Origin: Gemmatimonadota bacterium | GTDB lineage: Bacteria > Gemmatimonadota > Gemmatimonadetes > Longimicrobiales > Gaopeijiaceae | Direction of reading: 5' to 3' | DNA length: 48,538 bases | Assembly: GCA_007121775.1 (NCBI GenBank) | Contig: SKJY01000002.1 | Span: forward strand, 1-48,538 | Shown here: piece by piece, positions 1 through 8,913 of the stretch | Position numbering within the stretch: position 1 is the first letter of the stretch | Layout: each line of letters opens with the position of its first letter | Position numbers and translations under genes: made by a program | Notes under the pieces: model-generated | What the model saw: the letters and a program-made list of their open reading frames with translations, nothing else | What the model was told of the DNA's origin: nothing | Database searches by the model: none

Positions 1-2
1 AC

Positions 3-1322
3 CGCATCTACCGGGTGCCCGCCTCCGGCGGTGAGCCCCGACGGGTCGTGGACGGGGAGGGCGGGTTCGCGGCACCGGCCATCTCCCCCGACGGCCGCCG
101 GATGGCCTTCCTCCACACCCCCAGCTGGTACGACGCAACGGAGCTCATGGTGGTGGACCTGGGTGCCGACGGCCTCGCGTCCGGTGAGCTCCGGAACCTC
201 ACGGCAGACTGGATCTACGATCCGGGCTCGCCGATCTGGTCCGTCGATGGAAGCCAGGTGCGTTTCGTGACCGGGGTCCGCGGCAACACCCACCTCTTCC
301 AGGTGGCCGCGGACGGGGGGGTGGTGGAAGCGGTGACCCAGGGGGAGCGGACGCTGGGCTCCCTCTCCATGACCGCCGATGACCGCTTCATTGCGTACGT
401 GTCCCAGGATCCCACGAGCCCCGGCGAGGCCCACGTGGCCCGAGCCGACGGGAGCACCGAGGTCCGGGTCAGCGCCTTCAACGATGGGTGGCTTTCAGAG
501 GTGGCCATCCAGCCGGCTCGGCGGATCTCATGGACGGTGGCCGACGGGACCGAAGTGGACGGCTGGGTCATCCCACCCATGAATCAGGGCGAGGAGGGGA
601 ACCACCCCATGATCCTGAGCATCCATGGCGGACCCCACTCAGCCTACCGCACCACCTTCTCCGGGCTCTTCCAGGTCCTGTCAGGGAGCGGATTCTACGT
701 CTTCTATCCGAACCCCCGCGGTTCCACCACCTACGGAAACGACTTCAAGCAGGCCATCCATGCCGGGTGGGGCAAGATTGACGAGGAGGACTTCATCACC
801 GGGGTGCAGGCGGTGCTGGAGGCCTACCCGGACATCGACCCCACCCGCCTCGGCGTCACCGGCGGAAGCTACGGCGGGTACATGACCAACTGGCTCACCG
901 CCCGAACCGATCTCTTTGCCGCGGCGGTGACGCGGGCCTCCATCTCCCAGTGGGAAAGCCTGGCCAAGACCACCGACTCCAACCTCCCCCACCTCCCCTT
1001 CGGCGGGGCGTCGTTCGAGCAGCGGGAGCTCTTCCGGGCCCTCTCGCCCATCAGCTACGTGGAGAACGTCACCGCCCCTACCCTGGTGATCCACGGGGAG
1101 GAGGACTACCGGACCCCGCTGGGCGAGGGTGAGCAGTGGTACGGGGCCCTGCAGAAGCTGGGTGTGCCCTCGGAGTTCGTCCTCTATCCCAGGAGCGCCC
1201 ACGGCATTCGGGAGCCATGGCTGGCGGCGGACAGCCAGGAGCGGACCCGGAGCTGGTTCGAGCACTGGCTGCTGGAGCGACCGGCGGCGGCCCAGGATGA
1301 CGGGGAGGGGAGCGACCGATAA
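3..1322 (+). CDS. S9 family (prolyl oligopeptidase-like) peptidase, 5'-truncated by window edge
   Basis: Open frame from the window start; WD40-like TolB-type N-terminal propeller, then alpha/beta hydrolase with GGSYGGYMTNW nucleophile motif and HGEEDYRTPLGEGEQWY / SAHGI C-terminal motifs. Confidence 0.93.
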   Translation, partial: RIYRVPASGGEPRRVVDGEGGFAAPAISPDGRRMAFLHTPSWYDATELMVVDLGADGLASGELRNLTADWIYDPGSPIWSVDGSQVRFVTGVRGNTHLFQVAADGGVVEAVTQGERTLGSLSMTADDRFIAYVSQDPTSPGEAHVARADGSTEVRVSAFNDGWLSEVAIQPARRISWTVADGTEVDGWVIPPMNQGEEGNHPMILSIHGGPHSAYRTTFSGLFQVLSGSGFYVFYPNPRGSTTYGNDFKQAIHAGWGKIDEEDFITGVQAVLEAYPDIDPTRLGVTGGSYGGYMTNWLTARTDLFAAAVTRASISQWESLAKTTDSNLPHLPFGGASFEQRELFRALSPISYVENVTAPTLVIHGEEDYRTPLGEGEQWYGALQKLGVPSEFVLYPRSAHGIREPWLAADSQERTRSWFEHWLLERPAAAQDDGEGSDR

Positions 1323-1510
1323 GGCTGAGGAGAGGCTGAGAGAGATTCCCGAAGAGATTCTCGAATAGAGCGCGGTGGGTCCGGGGTGCGGTCGGCTCGC
1401 TCCCCGGGCCCGCCGCGATTTCCTTGAGGGGAGATGGGCTGGCCGGGAGACATGGGCCCCTGCGGACCTGTCGGAGAGGTGCGGCGTGACCGGCGCTCCG
1501 CCACGCCCTC

Positions 1511-1810
1511 CTAACGGCCCCTTCCGGCGTCGTCTTCCGGGAGGGGGCGATGGAGGACCAGTGTCCGACCGATGACCTGGACCACCTCCACCCCTTCCAC
1601 CCCGGCGCCTACGGCATCCGCCGCTTCACGGGGGGTGAGGTCCGAGGTATCCAGGACCTTCACCTTCAGAAGCTCCCGGGTATTGAAAGCCTCCTCCAGT
1701 GAGGTGGTGAAGGCGTCGCTCACCCCCTCCGAGCCCACCTGCAGGATAGGCTTGAGGGGATGGGCCTGGGAGCGAAGTCGGGCCCGCTCCTTCGAGGTGA
1801 GTCGACTCAT
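1511..1810 (-). CDS. yhbY: YhbY/CRM-domain RNA-binding protein
   Basis: 99 aa; LTSKERARLRSQAHPLKPILQVGSEGVSDAF and ELLKVKVLD match the YhbY family. Confidence 0.93.
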   Translation of the reverse strand: MSRLTSKERARLRSQAHPLKPILQVGSEGVSDAFTTSLEEAFNTRELLKVKVLDTSDLTPREAADAVGAGVEGVEVVQVIGRTLVLHRPLPEDDAGRGR

Positions 1811-2283
1811 GGCTGATCCGGATTCAGTCGCCAGATGGTGTAGGTGAGGAAGGCGGCAAAGCCCACCCAGAGGACGTACGGAAGCACCAAGAGCCCCGCC
1901 AGTGTCCGGACGTCCCAGAATGCCACGGTCATGGCGAAGACGGCAGCGAAGAGGAGAAGGGCCTCCCAGAAGGCGGCCTTCAGGTTCTCCCGTCCGAAGA
2001 AGAGGTAGGACCAGAGGGCGTTGAGGCCAAGCTGCAGCACAAAGAGGCCCAGGGGCAGGAGTCCACCGATCACACCGGTCTCACGCCAGACCAGCCAGGC
2101 CGCCACCGACATCATGATATAGAGGAGGGTCCAGACAGGGGGGAAAAGCCACGAGGGTGGGTTCCAGGACGGCTTCCGGATCTTTTCGTAGTACCACTCC
2201 CCGGGCCGGAAGAAGGCGCCTGAAGCGCTGGCCAGAAAGCTGAGGGTGACGAAGACGGCCAACGCTACCAGCGATTCGATCAT
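1807..2283 (-). CDS. tspO: TspO/MBR family membrane protein
   Basis: Hydrophobic 5-TM pattern with KPSWNPPSWLFPPVWTLLYIMM and NALWSYLFFGREN. Start set at MIESLVAL (2283), overlapping the upstream stop (ATGA). Confidence 0.92.
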   Translation of the reverse strand: MIESLVALAVFVTLSFLASASGAFFRPGEWYYEKIRKPSWNPPSWLFPPVWTLLYIMMSVAAWLVWRETGVIGGLLPLGLFVLQLGLNALWSYLFFGRENLKAAFWEALLLFAAVFAMTVAFWDVRTLAGLLVLPYVLWVGFAAFLTYTIWRLNPDQP

Positions 2284-3062
2284 CTCGGATCCAGTTGAAT
2301 GACCCCATGGAACTCTACCGCGACTCGTCCGCGGGCATCCTCGGTCCCCACAACCCACACCAGCATCCCGGTCTGGATCCCAGTGCTGGGCATGCCCATG
2401 AGGACCAACTCCTCGTCGGTACTCCGCTCCCGGAGGATCCAGTCACCTGAAGCTCCTGCCTCCAGGACGCCGACCCGAGGCTCTCGGCCCTCGATCTCCA
2501 GGAGTCGGTAGTCCATCACCTCCATGCCGGGGCCCACCGGGCTGGCGGCCCGGCGCCCCCAGACCTTCACGGTACCACCGGCCAGGGAGCGTAGCTGTTG
2601 AGCGAGAACTCCGGTCAAGCCCACTTCCTCCTCACCCTCTGGAAGGAGAACAGCGGTGGGAACCGTCCCGGTCCCCGTCACCCCCACCACTCCCCGCAAC
2701 GTATCGATCTGAAAGTCGAGAGTATCGGTGGCCAGGGGAATCTCGGGTCTCTCCCGGGCAGGGAGCTCCCTGTGGGCGGATTCCTCAGGCTCCATGGACG
2801 GTGCAAACGGGAGAGTGTCTACGGTGTCGGCAGTTGGGGGGACCCCGCGGGGCTCCCGGGGTTCCAGCACTACGCCGGAGGCACCCCGGGGTGCATCAGG
2901 GGCCACCGCCTCCACTCCGGCATCCTCAGGGGCATCGCCTGTATCAGCGCCGCATCCCGTGAAGATGAGCGCGGTCGCCATGAGGACCGGGACGGCGGCG
3001 GCCCTGCGTGCGAGATCCCATGGACGGAGGCTGGGACAGGTGATGTCGCCGACGGGAGTCAT
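2280..3062 (-). CDS. Hypothetical lipoprotein
   Basis: ORF with lipobox-like ALIFTGCGAD; 4-bp overlaps with both neighbours. Confidence 0.7.
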   Translation of the reverse strand: MTPVGDITCPSLRPWDLARRAAAVPVLMATALIFTGCGADTGDAPEDAGVEAVAPDAPRGASGVVLEPREPRGVPPTADTVDTLPFAPSMEPEESAHRELPARERPEIPLATDTLDFQIDTLRGVVGVTGTGTVPTAVLLPEGEEEVGLTGVLAQQLRSLAGGTVKVWGRRAASPVGPGMEVMDYRLLEIEGREPRVGVLEAGASGDWILRERSTDEELVLMGMPSTGIQTGMLVWVVGTEDARGRVAVEFHGVIQLDPR

Positions 3063-5530
3063 CGGATACGCACCACCCAGAACTGCATGAAGCCGGGGAG
3101 GTTGCCGTCAGAGCCGCTCCGGGCGGTGATGGCGAAGGGTTCATGGCCCGAGAAGCTACCGACCAGGTGGTAGAGGTTCGAACCTGCGGCTACCGTGGTC
3201 TCCCGCTCGAACGACGTGAAGTTGCTCCGAGGTGGATTAAGGCGGGCTTCCTCGATGAGCCGCTCCTCCACCCCGCGAAGATCCCACGAGGGGAACTGGA
3301 GCAGCGGATCTCCCCCGGAGACCCGCCCATCGGTGTAGAGACTCGCCGCCCAGTAGGCCATGAGGGGGCGTACTTCCCGCCCCAGCGCCTCCTGGAGGGT
3401 GAGGAAGCCGGATCGCGGCGACTGGATGATCCGGCGCTGGAACTCCTGGGGACCACCCACCTCGTGGGAGAAGTGGTCGGAAAGCCACCGCAGGAACGAC
3501 CAGGACACCCCGTACGCGATGCGGCCGGAGATGCAGGGGTCCGGGTTGTCCACGGCCAGCCAGCCGCACCCCTCAGGTGCGCCCGGTCGCTGCGGGAGTG
3601 GATTCCCACCGGCCTCGTTCCCCTCCCGGCCTGCGAACCCGTAGAACACCGCCAGGTCAACGAAGCCGTTCAGGTACCAGGCATTGCTGGTAGGCGAGGC
3701 ATCGCTACGGAGCGCCACGGCGCCGCTGAGGTTGCGACGAGGAGCGTTCCCCGTGTAACTGTGCCCCACCACCTCCTCCGCCAGGGTGGCCTGACCTTCC
3801 AGGAGCCAGATGGCCTGGGATCCCTGGGCGTTGCCCAGTTGGAACCGTCGACCGAACTGGATGATGTGTGTGGTCTCATGGGCCAGGAGGACCGGCGCAT
3901 CCCGACGGGCGGTCTCCCGGGTGTACACCCGCGTCTCGCCGGCATTGTCCTCGATCTCGCCTTGGGGATCGGGGGCCTTGGCGTAGTAGAATTCTCCACC
4001 GTTGGCACCGGGGCACTGATCCGGGAAGAAGTCCGATGAGACCACAAAGCCCAGGGTATTCCTGGACATCTCATTGACCTTCCGGCTCACCACAATGACG
4101 ATCCGTCCGTTCCCGTCGATGTCGGTAGGGGCGCCGAAGTGGTCCTGGAGTTCCGCGTAGATCCGGTTGTCGAACTCGTCGGAGAGGCGGTCGAAGTCCG
4201 CGGAAATGAAGCCGTCGGCCGGGTTGTTCACATCCTCTACCCAGATGGAGCGCTGCCCCACCCGCCGCACCACAGCCCGTATGTCAAAGCCGTTCTGGCA
4301 GACGTTGCGGTTGATATCGGGGACCTTGAGGGAGACGGTGTCCCCCACCTGACGGCTGGCGGACACCCGGGCCACCGTGTTGGCGCCCTGGGTCGTGGCG
4401 GCAAAGCGACTCAGGACATCTGAGGCACCCCCGGTGGCTGCCAGCACTGGCTCCATGGAACGGGCCTCCACCTCCCGGAGCCCGGGCTTGGTGGCCCGAT
4501 GCAGCCGCCAGCGCTCCGCATCTGCCGCCGAGGTGGGGCCATGATCGTGATGGTGGTGGTCGTGGATGAGGTGTTCACGCTCCCCCCGAGCCGGCGGGAG
4601 TCCCGAACTGCCACTCAGGTGAGCCGTAGCCTGGGACCGGAAGGAGGCGGCCATCGTGACGGGGGCGGCACCGGCGAGGGAGTGCCCTGCGCCGCCGGCA
4701 AGTGCGTCGGCTGGCGCGGCGCCACCTCGGAACCCCTGGAGTCGCACGGTGGTGCGGGTGGCCGCAGTCCCGGTCGTGGACTGTACCCCTACCAGATACT
4801 CGGCGCCGGAACTGCTCCCATCCAGGATCAGACAGAAGTCGGCCGGGGAGGTGACCAGCCTCAATTCACCCCGGGTCATGGTGTCTGTGCGGCCAGGCTC
4901 GAAGGGGTGAGGGAAGGGGAGGCTCTCCTCCCGGCTCGCCTGCACAGTGACGGGCGCCGTCCCGGCGGGGCGGCAGACGACGTCGGGAAGGCGGATCCGG
5001 AGTTGTAGCGGGGATGCCTCGAGAACCTGGACGGGTACGCCGTGGATCCGGACCGTATTTCCCGCCGGGTTTGGGGCGAAGTTCTCCCCGGTGATGACCG
5101 CCTCCTGCCCGGGCTCGAGCACCTCCGGTGTGATGGAGGTGATAACGGCGGACTCCACCACAGTGAGAGTGATTTCGCCGGAAGCCCCACCGGCTTCGGC
5201 CATGATCCGGGCCTGCCCCAGTGCCATCCCTTCCACCTCGCCGGTGTCCGTGACGCTGACTACGGTGGGATCGGAGCTGGACCAGTTGATCTGGACCCCC
5301 GAAAGCGTCTCTCCCGCCGCATCCCGCAACCTGGCCTGGAGTTGAATTCGCTCCCCCACCCGGATCCGGTCTGCCTCCGCTGAAACCTCCACTGTGGTGA
5401 CCTGGGGTCCCGTGGGGCTGTCGCTGCAGCCGGCCACTCCCAACATGAGGCCCATGAGAGGGAGGAGGCCCCAGAGGAGGATCCGCAAGCGATGGTTTGC
5501 CCCGAAGGAAGGGGCACGGGAGGAGATCAT
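3059..5530 (-). CDS. Putative secreted zinc metalloprotease (M30/hyicolysin-like) with BIG2-type Ig and IPT/TIG domains
   Basis: Lipobox GVAGCSD; Ig-like segment VEVSAEADRIRVGERIQLQARLRD; IPT segment SITPEVLEPGQEAVITGENF; LLAHETTHIIQF...WLLEGQATLAEE (HExxH plus downstream Glu); DIDGNGRIVIVVSRKVN. Start set at MISSRAPSF (5530). Confidence 0.75.
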   Translation of the reverse strand: MISSRAPSFGANHRLRILLWGLLPLMGLMLGVAGCSDSPTGPQVTTVEVSAEADRIRVGERIQLQARLRDAAGETLSGVQINWSSSDPTVVSVTDTGEVEGMALGQARIMAEAGGASGEITLTVVESAVITSITPEVLEPGQEAVITGENFAPNPAGNTVRIHGVPVQVLEASPLQLRIRLPDVVCRPAGTAPVTVQASREESLPFPHPFEPGRTDTMTRGELRLVTSPADFCLILDGSSSGAEYLVGVQSTTGTAATRTTVRLQGFRGGAAPADALAGGAGHSLAGAAPVTMAASFRSQATAHLSGSSGLPPARGEREHLIHDHHHHDHGPTSAADAERWRLHRATKPGLREVEARSMEPVLAATGGASDVLSRFAATTQGANTVARVSASRQVGDTVSLKVPDINRNVCQNGFDIRAVVRRVGQRSIWVEDVNNPADGFISADFDRLSDEFDNRIYAELQDHFGAPTDIDGNGRIVIVVSRKVNEMSRNTLGFVVSSDFFPDQCPGANGGEFYYAKAPDPQGEIEDNAGETRVYTRETARRDAPVLLAHETTHIIQFGRRFQLGNAQGSQAIWLLEGQATLAEEVVGHSYTGNAPRRNLSGAVALRSDASPTSNAWYLNGFVDLAVFYGFAGREGNEAGGNPLPQRPGAPEGCGWLAVDNPDPCISGRIAYGVSWSFLRWLSDHFSHEVGGPQEFQRRIIQSPRSGFLTLQEALGREVRPLMAYWAASLYTDGRVSGGDPLLQFPSWDLRGVEERLIEEARLNPPRSNFTSFERETTVAAGSNLYHLVGSFSGHEPFAITARSGSDGNLPGFMQFWVVRIR

Positions 5531-5687
5531 GTAGGACACATGGTGATACGACGTGAAACGACACCGGCGGTGGCGGAGAGGGGCCGAATTGCCACCTCCG
5601 GAGCTATTACCGCACATTCCGGGGAGGGATCCACCAGACCCCGGCGTTTACTGGACCTTGCGCCCCTCTACCTTCCACCATCTGCCC

Positions 5688-6194
5688 ATGCCCCCTGAAC
5701 ACCCCGACGGGCCCACCGGGTCGTCCCGGGACTCGACTCCGCCCGGGAATCCATCCGCCAATGCCCCCGGTCTGATCCCGGTGGTGGCGGCTGTCGCCCG
5801 ACGCCACGAGCGAGTCCTGGTGGCGCTGAGAAGCCCGGACCGGCGGCACGGCGGGCTGTGGGAGTTTCCTGGTGGGAAGGTCCTGGAGGGAGAAGGATTC
5901 GAGCAGGCCGTACGCCGGGAACTGGCGGAGGAGCTGGGCGTGGGCGCAAGTCTTGTAGGCGAGCCCATCTTCCGAGCCCGGGATCCGGGGTCTCCCTTTG
6001 TCATCCTCTTCATTCCGGTGACGTTGGACGGTGAGCCCCGTCCGCTGGAGCACGCCCAACTGGCGTGGCGATTGGCCGAGGAGTTGCCGGATCTCCCACT
6101 GGCCCCATCCGACGCGCGCTTCGTCCGGGAATGCCTCCTGGCGGAGCCCGATGCCCCGGACCCTCAGAACGACTCGACCCGCCGGAGCTCGTAG
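5688..6194 (+). CDS. NUDIX hydrolase (MutT-like)
   Basis: NUDIX box GGKVLEGEGFEQAVRRELAEELGV; start chosen at MPPEHPDGP. Confidence 0.9.
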   Translation: MPPEHPDGPTGSSRDSTPPGNPSANAPGLIPVVAAVARRHERVLVALRSPDRRHGGLWEFPGGKVLEGEGFEQAVRRELAEELGVGASLVGEPIFRARDPGSPFVILFIPVTLDGEPRPLEHAQLAWRLAEELPDLPLAPSDARFVRECLLAEPDAPDPQNDSTRRSS

Positions 6195-6814
6195 GGAAGG
6201 TCGGAATGGATCCAGCGCCCCTCCAGGTCCAGCATCCGGAGGGTTTCCCGGTCGACGCGGGCCAGGTACGCCCGGGGCGGCCCATCCGGTTGGCCGTCCA
6301 GACGCAGGACGGCGGCGGTGGGGAGCTCTTCCAGTACCCCGGGCTCCTCGCCCCAGCGGCCCACCGTCGTCAGGGTGCCCTCCCGGTCCAGGTACGTCTC
6401 CCTCAGCACATAGACCCGGGGGCCTGGCAGGAGGGTGAGCTTGGTCCGAATCCCCGGACAGTCGGCGCAGGGGAGCTGGCCCTGGAAGAAGAGGGCATCC
6501 TGGTGGACGCCCTGCTCGATTTCGGCGAATACCGCCTCCGCATCCACCTCCAGGTAGTTCCGGGTGCCGGGATCCCCAGGACCGGGCATGTCTCCGAGGC
6601 CCAGCGCCGTCTCCCGATCAGGTGCCACGATGTCCGGCACCCCGGGTCCGTCGGTGGGCGGGGGCCCATCCTCGGGGAGAACGGCTGGGACGGGCGGCGG
6701 TGGGTCATCGGTTCCGCACCCGGCCACCAGGAGCATCCCGGCCAGAAGGACGGGAGCGAGGAGCGCGTGGGTTGTCCGTGGACGCAGGGTGGAGGGCCGC
6801 ATGGGATACCTCAC
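6164..6814 (-). CDS. NlpE-like (copper resistance N-terminal) lipoprotein
   Basis: Lipobox LLVAGCG; FFQGQLPCADCPGIRTKLTLLPG...YVLRETYLDREG matches the NlpE N-terminal motif. Confidence 0.75.
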   Translation of the reverse strand: MRYPMRPSTLRPRTTHALLAPVLLAGMLLVAGCGTDDPPPPVPAVLPEDGPPPTDGPGVPDIVAPDRETALGLGDMPGPGDPGTRNYLEVDAEAVFAEIEQGVHQDALFFQGQLPCADCPGIRTKLTLLPGPRVYVLRETYLDREGTLTTVGRWGEEPGVLEELPTAAVLRLDGQPDGPPRAYLARVDRETLRMLDLEGRWIHSDLPYELRRVESF

Positions 6815-6882
6815 TCAAGGCGAAGGGAGGGGAGCGACCCCGACACGACGCCGGAGTCGCACTCGTGCCCCAATAGAGGTGA

Positions 6883-8622
6883 TCAGAGGACCATGATCAA
6901 CATGATCCCGGCAGCGGTGGCCAGGAGAAAGACCATCATGACCGTCATGGAGACGCGAAGGGTCGTGGAAGCCGTTTCCCCGGGGGCCCCCACCTCCGGC
7001 CCTGGCCGACCGAGGATGGTGCGGGTCCAGGTGACGGGATCGAATCCCCGACGGGCGATCTTGCGGGTGGTGTCCCACGAGAAGTCTTCCCACCACTTGA
7101 AGAAGCGCTCCACCGGGACCACGGTGGTTCGCCACGCCAACTGGGCAGAGGTGCGGTAGAACCAGTCGGTGTCGAGCTGGATCTTCTGCTTTGGCTTCAG
7201 ATAGCTGGTGATGGCGAAGAAGACCAGTGCGGTGAACAGGAGCAGCTGGAAGCCCTTGGTGAGGGAGGCCACCGTGTAGGGATCGTAGTCCGGCGCACCC
7301 CCGGGGAGCATGTTGTAGAGGGGCTCCGGCCAGACGCCCAGGAGCACGTTGAGCCCCACCGCCAACCACATGGCCACATACATGTTGGTGGGGACCCGCG
7401 CCGGCTTGATGGGCTTCTTGGGCTCGCCCCCGAACCAGACGAAATAGGGTACCTTCAGGCCCACGGAGAGGAAGGTTCCCACCGAGACCAGGTGCAGAAG
7501 GAGCACCACGCCCAGGAGTCCCGCGTACTCTGCGGCGTAGATGGTGATGGGCTTCGAGATGAATCCCGCCAGGAAGGGCGCTGAGGCGATGGCGAGCCCA
7601 GCCACCACATAGATCCAGAAGACGGCGGGGAGCTGCCGGTAGAGACCGCCGAGCTGGCTCATCCGGCTCTCGCCGGTTGAGTAGATGACGGCGCCGGCCG
7701 CCATGAATAGAAGCCCCTTGTAGAGGATATTGGTGATGGCCAGGGCCACGGCCCCTTGGATCGCCAGGGTTGAGCCGATCCCAATGGCCGCAACCATGAA
7801 CCCGAGCTGGCTCACGATGTGGTACGACAGCACCCGGCGGATGTCATTACACAGGATCGCGTAGATGACCCCGTAGACCGCCATGAGGCAGCCGGCCCAG
7901 ATGAGGATGTCCCAGCCGGCGAAGCCCCGCGCCAGCGTGTACACCGCCAACTTGGTGGTGAGGGCCGACATGAAGATGGTCCCGGTCACCGTGGCCCGGG
8001 GGTAGGCATCGGCAATCCAGGCGTGGAAGGGGATCACCGCTGCGTTCACGGCGAACCCGCCCAGGATGAGCCAGGCAGCGATGCCTCCCTCGAAGGCATC
8101 GAAGGCGATGGAGCCGGTCTCGGCGATGTGCCACAGAGCTCCACCCAGGAGGAGGCTTCCGCCGAAAAGGTGAACGAAGAGGTACCGCATGGCGGAGCCG
8201 TACGCCTCCTTCGTTCCCCGGGCCCAGACCAGGTAGGCGGAGGCGAAGGCCATGATCTCCCAGAAGAAGATCAGGGTGAAGAGGTCACCGGCGAAGGTGG
8301 CTCCAAGGGTACTTCCGGCATAGAGGAGCGCCGCCACCTGCTGGCCCGTATCCCGGTTGTGGAGGGCGTAGATCCCCGCCACGAGCGTCGCCAGCGCAAA
8401 TACCCAGCCGAAAACCAGGGAGAGGCCGTCGACCCGGAGGAGTTCGAGCTGGTAGGTGGCGAAGCTCCAACCCAGGTGCTCCCCGTGCTCCAGCCCGGCA
8501 ATGACCGCCACAGCCAGAGCGGGGAAGAGGAGGAAGACCCATCCTCTCGCCCTGGCGGGCACCAGTGGGATGAGGATGGCTCCCAGGATCAGGATCAGGC
8601 CCGGGGGGATGGATTGCAGCAC
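6883..8622 (-). CDS. Mrp/complex I-like antiporter subunit (ND4/ND5-type), third D-like paralogue
   Basis: Proton_antipo_M-type motifs (FFWEIMAFASAYLVW, HAWIADAYPRATVTGTIFMSALTTKLAVYTLARGF, LSYHIVSQLGFM); long C-terminal extension. Confidence 0.9.
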   Translation of the reverse strand: MLQSIPPGLILILGAILIPLVPARARGWVFLLFPALAVAVIAGLEHGEHLGWSFATYQLELLRVDGLSLVFGWVFALATLVAGIYALHNRDTGQQVAALLYAGSTLGATFAGDLFTLIFFWEIMAFASAYLVWARGTKEAYGSAMRYLFVHLFGGSLLLGGALWHIAETGSIAFDAFEGGIAAWLILGGFAVNAAVIPFHAWIADAYPRATVTGTIFMSALTTKLAVYTLARGFAGWDILIWAGCLMAVYGVIYAILCNDIRRVLSYHIVSQLGFMVAAIGIGSTLAIQGAVALAITNILYKGLLFMAAGAVIYSTGESRMSQLGGLYRQLPAVFWIYVVAGLAIASAPFLAGFISKPITIYAAEYAGLLGVVLLLHLVSVGTFLSVGLKVPYFVWFGGEPKKPIKPARVPTNMYVAMWLAVGLNVLLGVWPEPLYNMLPGGAPDYDPYTVASLTKGFQLLLFTALVFFAITSYLKPKQKIQLDTDWFYRTSAQLAWRTTVVPVERFFKWWEDFSWDTTRKIARRGFDPVTWTRTILGRPGPEVGAPGETASTTLRVSMTVMMVFLLATAAGIMLIMVL

Positions 8623-8625
8623 GGC

Positions 8626-8913
8626 TCAGCCCTCCTTCCCGTTGGGGGTTGCAGGGCTGGCCGCTGCCGGGCTCTCGGTACTCCAGTCCGGGTCCTTCTC
8701 CGTCTCGTCGTAGTAGTCCTCCCGGCGGTCCAGGAGAGGGCTGACCAGCCCCTTGGCCACCCACGACAGGAAGAGGCACCCCAGAAGCCCGGTGAGGGCG
8801 AAGAAGAAGGGGAAATCCCAGAGGTAGACCCACTCGCCCCGTTGCATCAACCCGAGAACCAGGGAGCCTACCAGGGCGAATCCGAAGAGAAGCTGCCAGA
8901 TGTTCAGCTGCAT
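8626..8913 (-). CDS. Small membrane protein in the Mrp operon (2 predicted TM, acidic tail)
   Basis: 95 aa ORF packed between two D-like genes (3 nt from the downstream gene and sharing 1 nt with the upstream gene's end); hydrophobic helices then DRREDYYDETEKDPDW. Confidence 0.75.
   Translation of the reverse strand: MQLNIWQLLFGFALVGSLVLGLMQRGEWVYLWDFPFFFALTGLLGCLFLSWVAKGLVSPLLDRREDYYDETEKDPDWSTESPAAASPATPNGKEG

Noticed and set aside
1323-1510. GC-rich gap between the S9 peptidase and yhbY considered as a riboswitch
   Set aside because: It lies downstream of two convergent genes and no known riboswitch core could be recognised.
3165-3190. GGTTCGAACC sequence resembling a tRNA T-arm
   Set aside because: Lies inside the metalloprotease CDS with no acceptor, D or anticodon arms around it.
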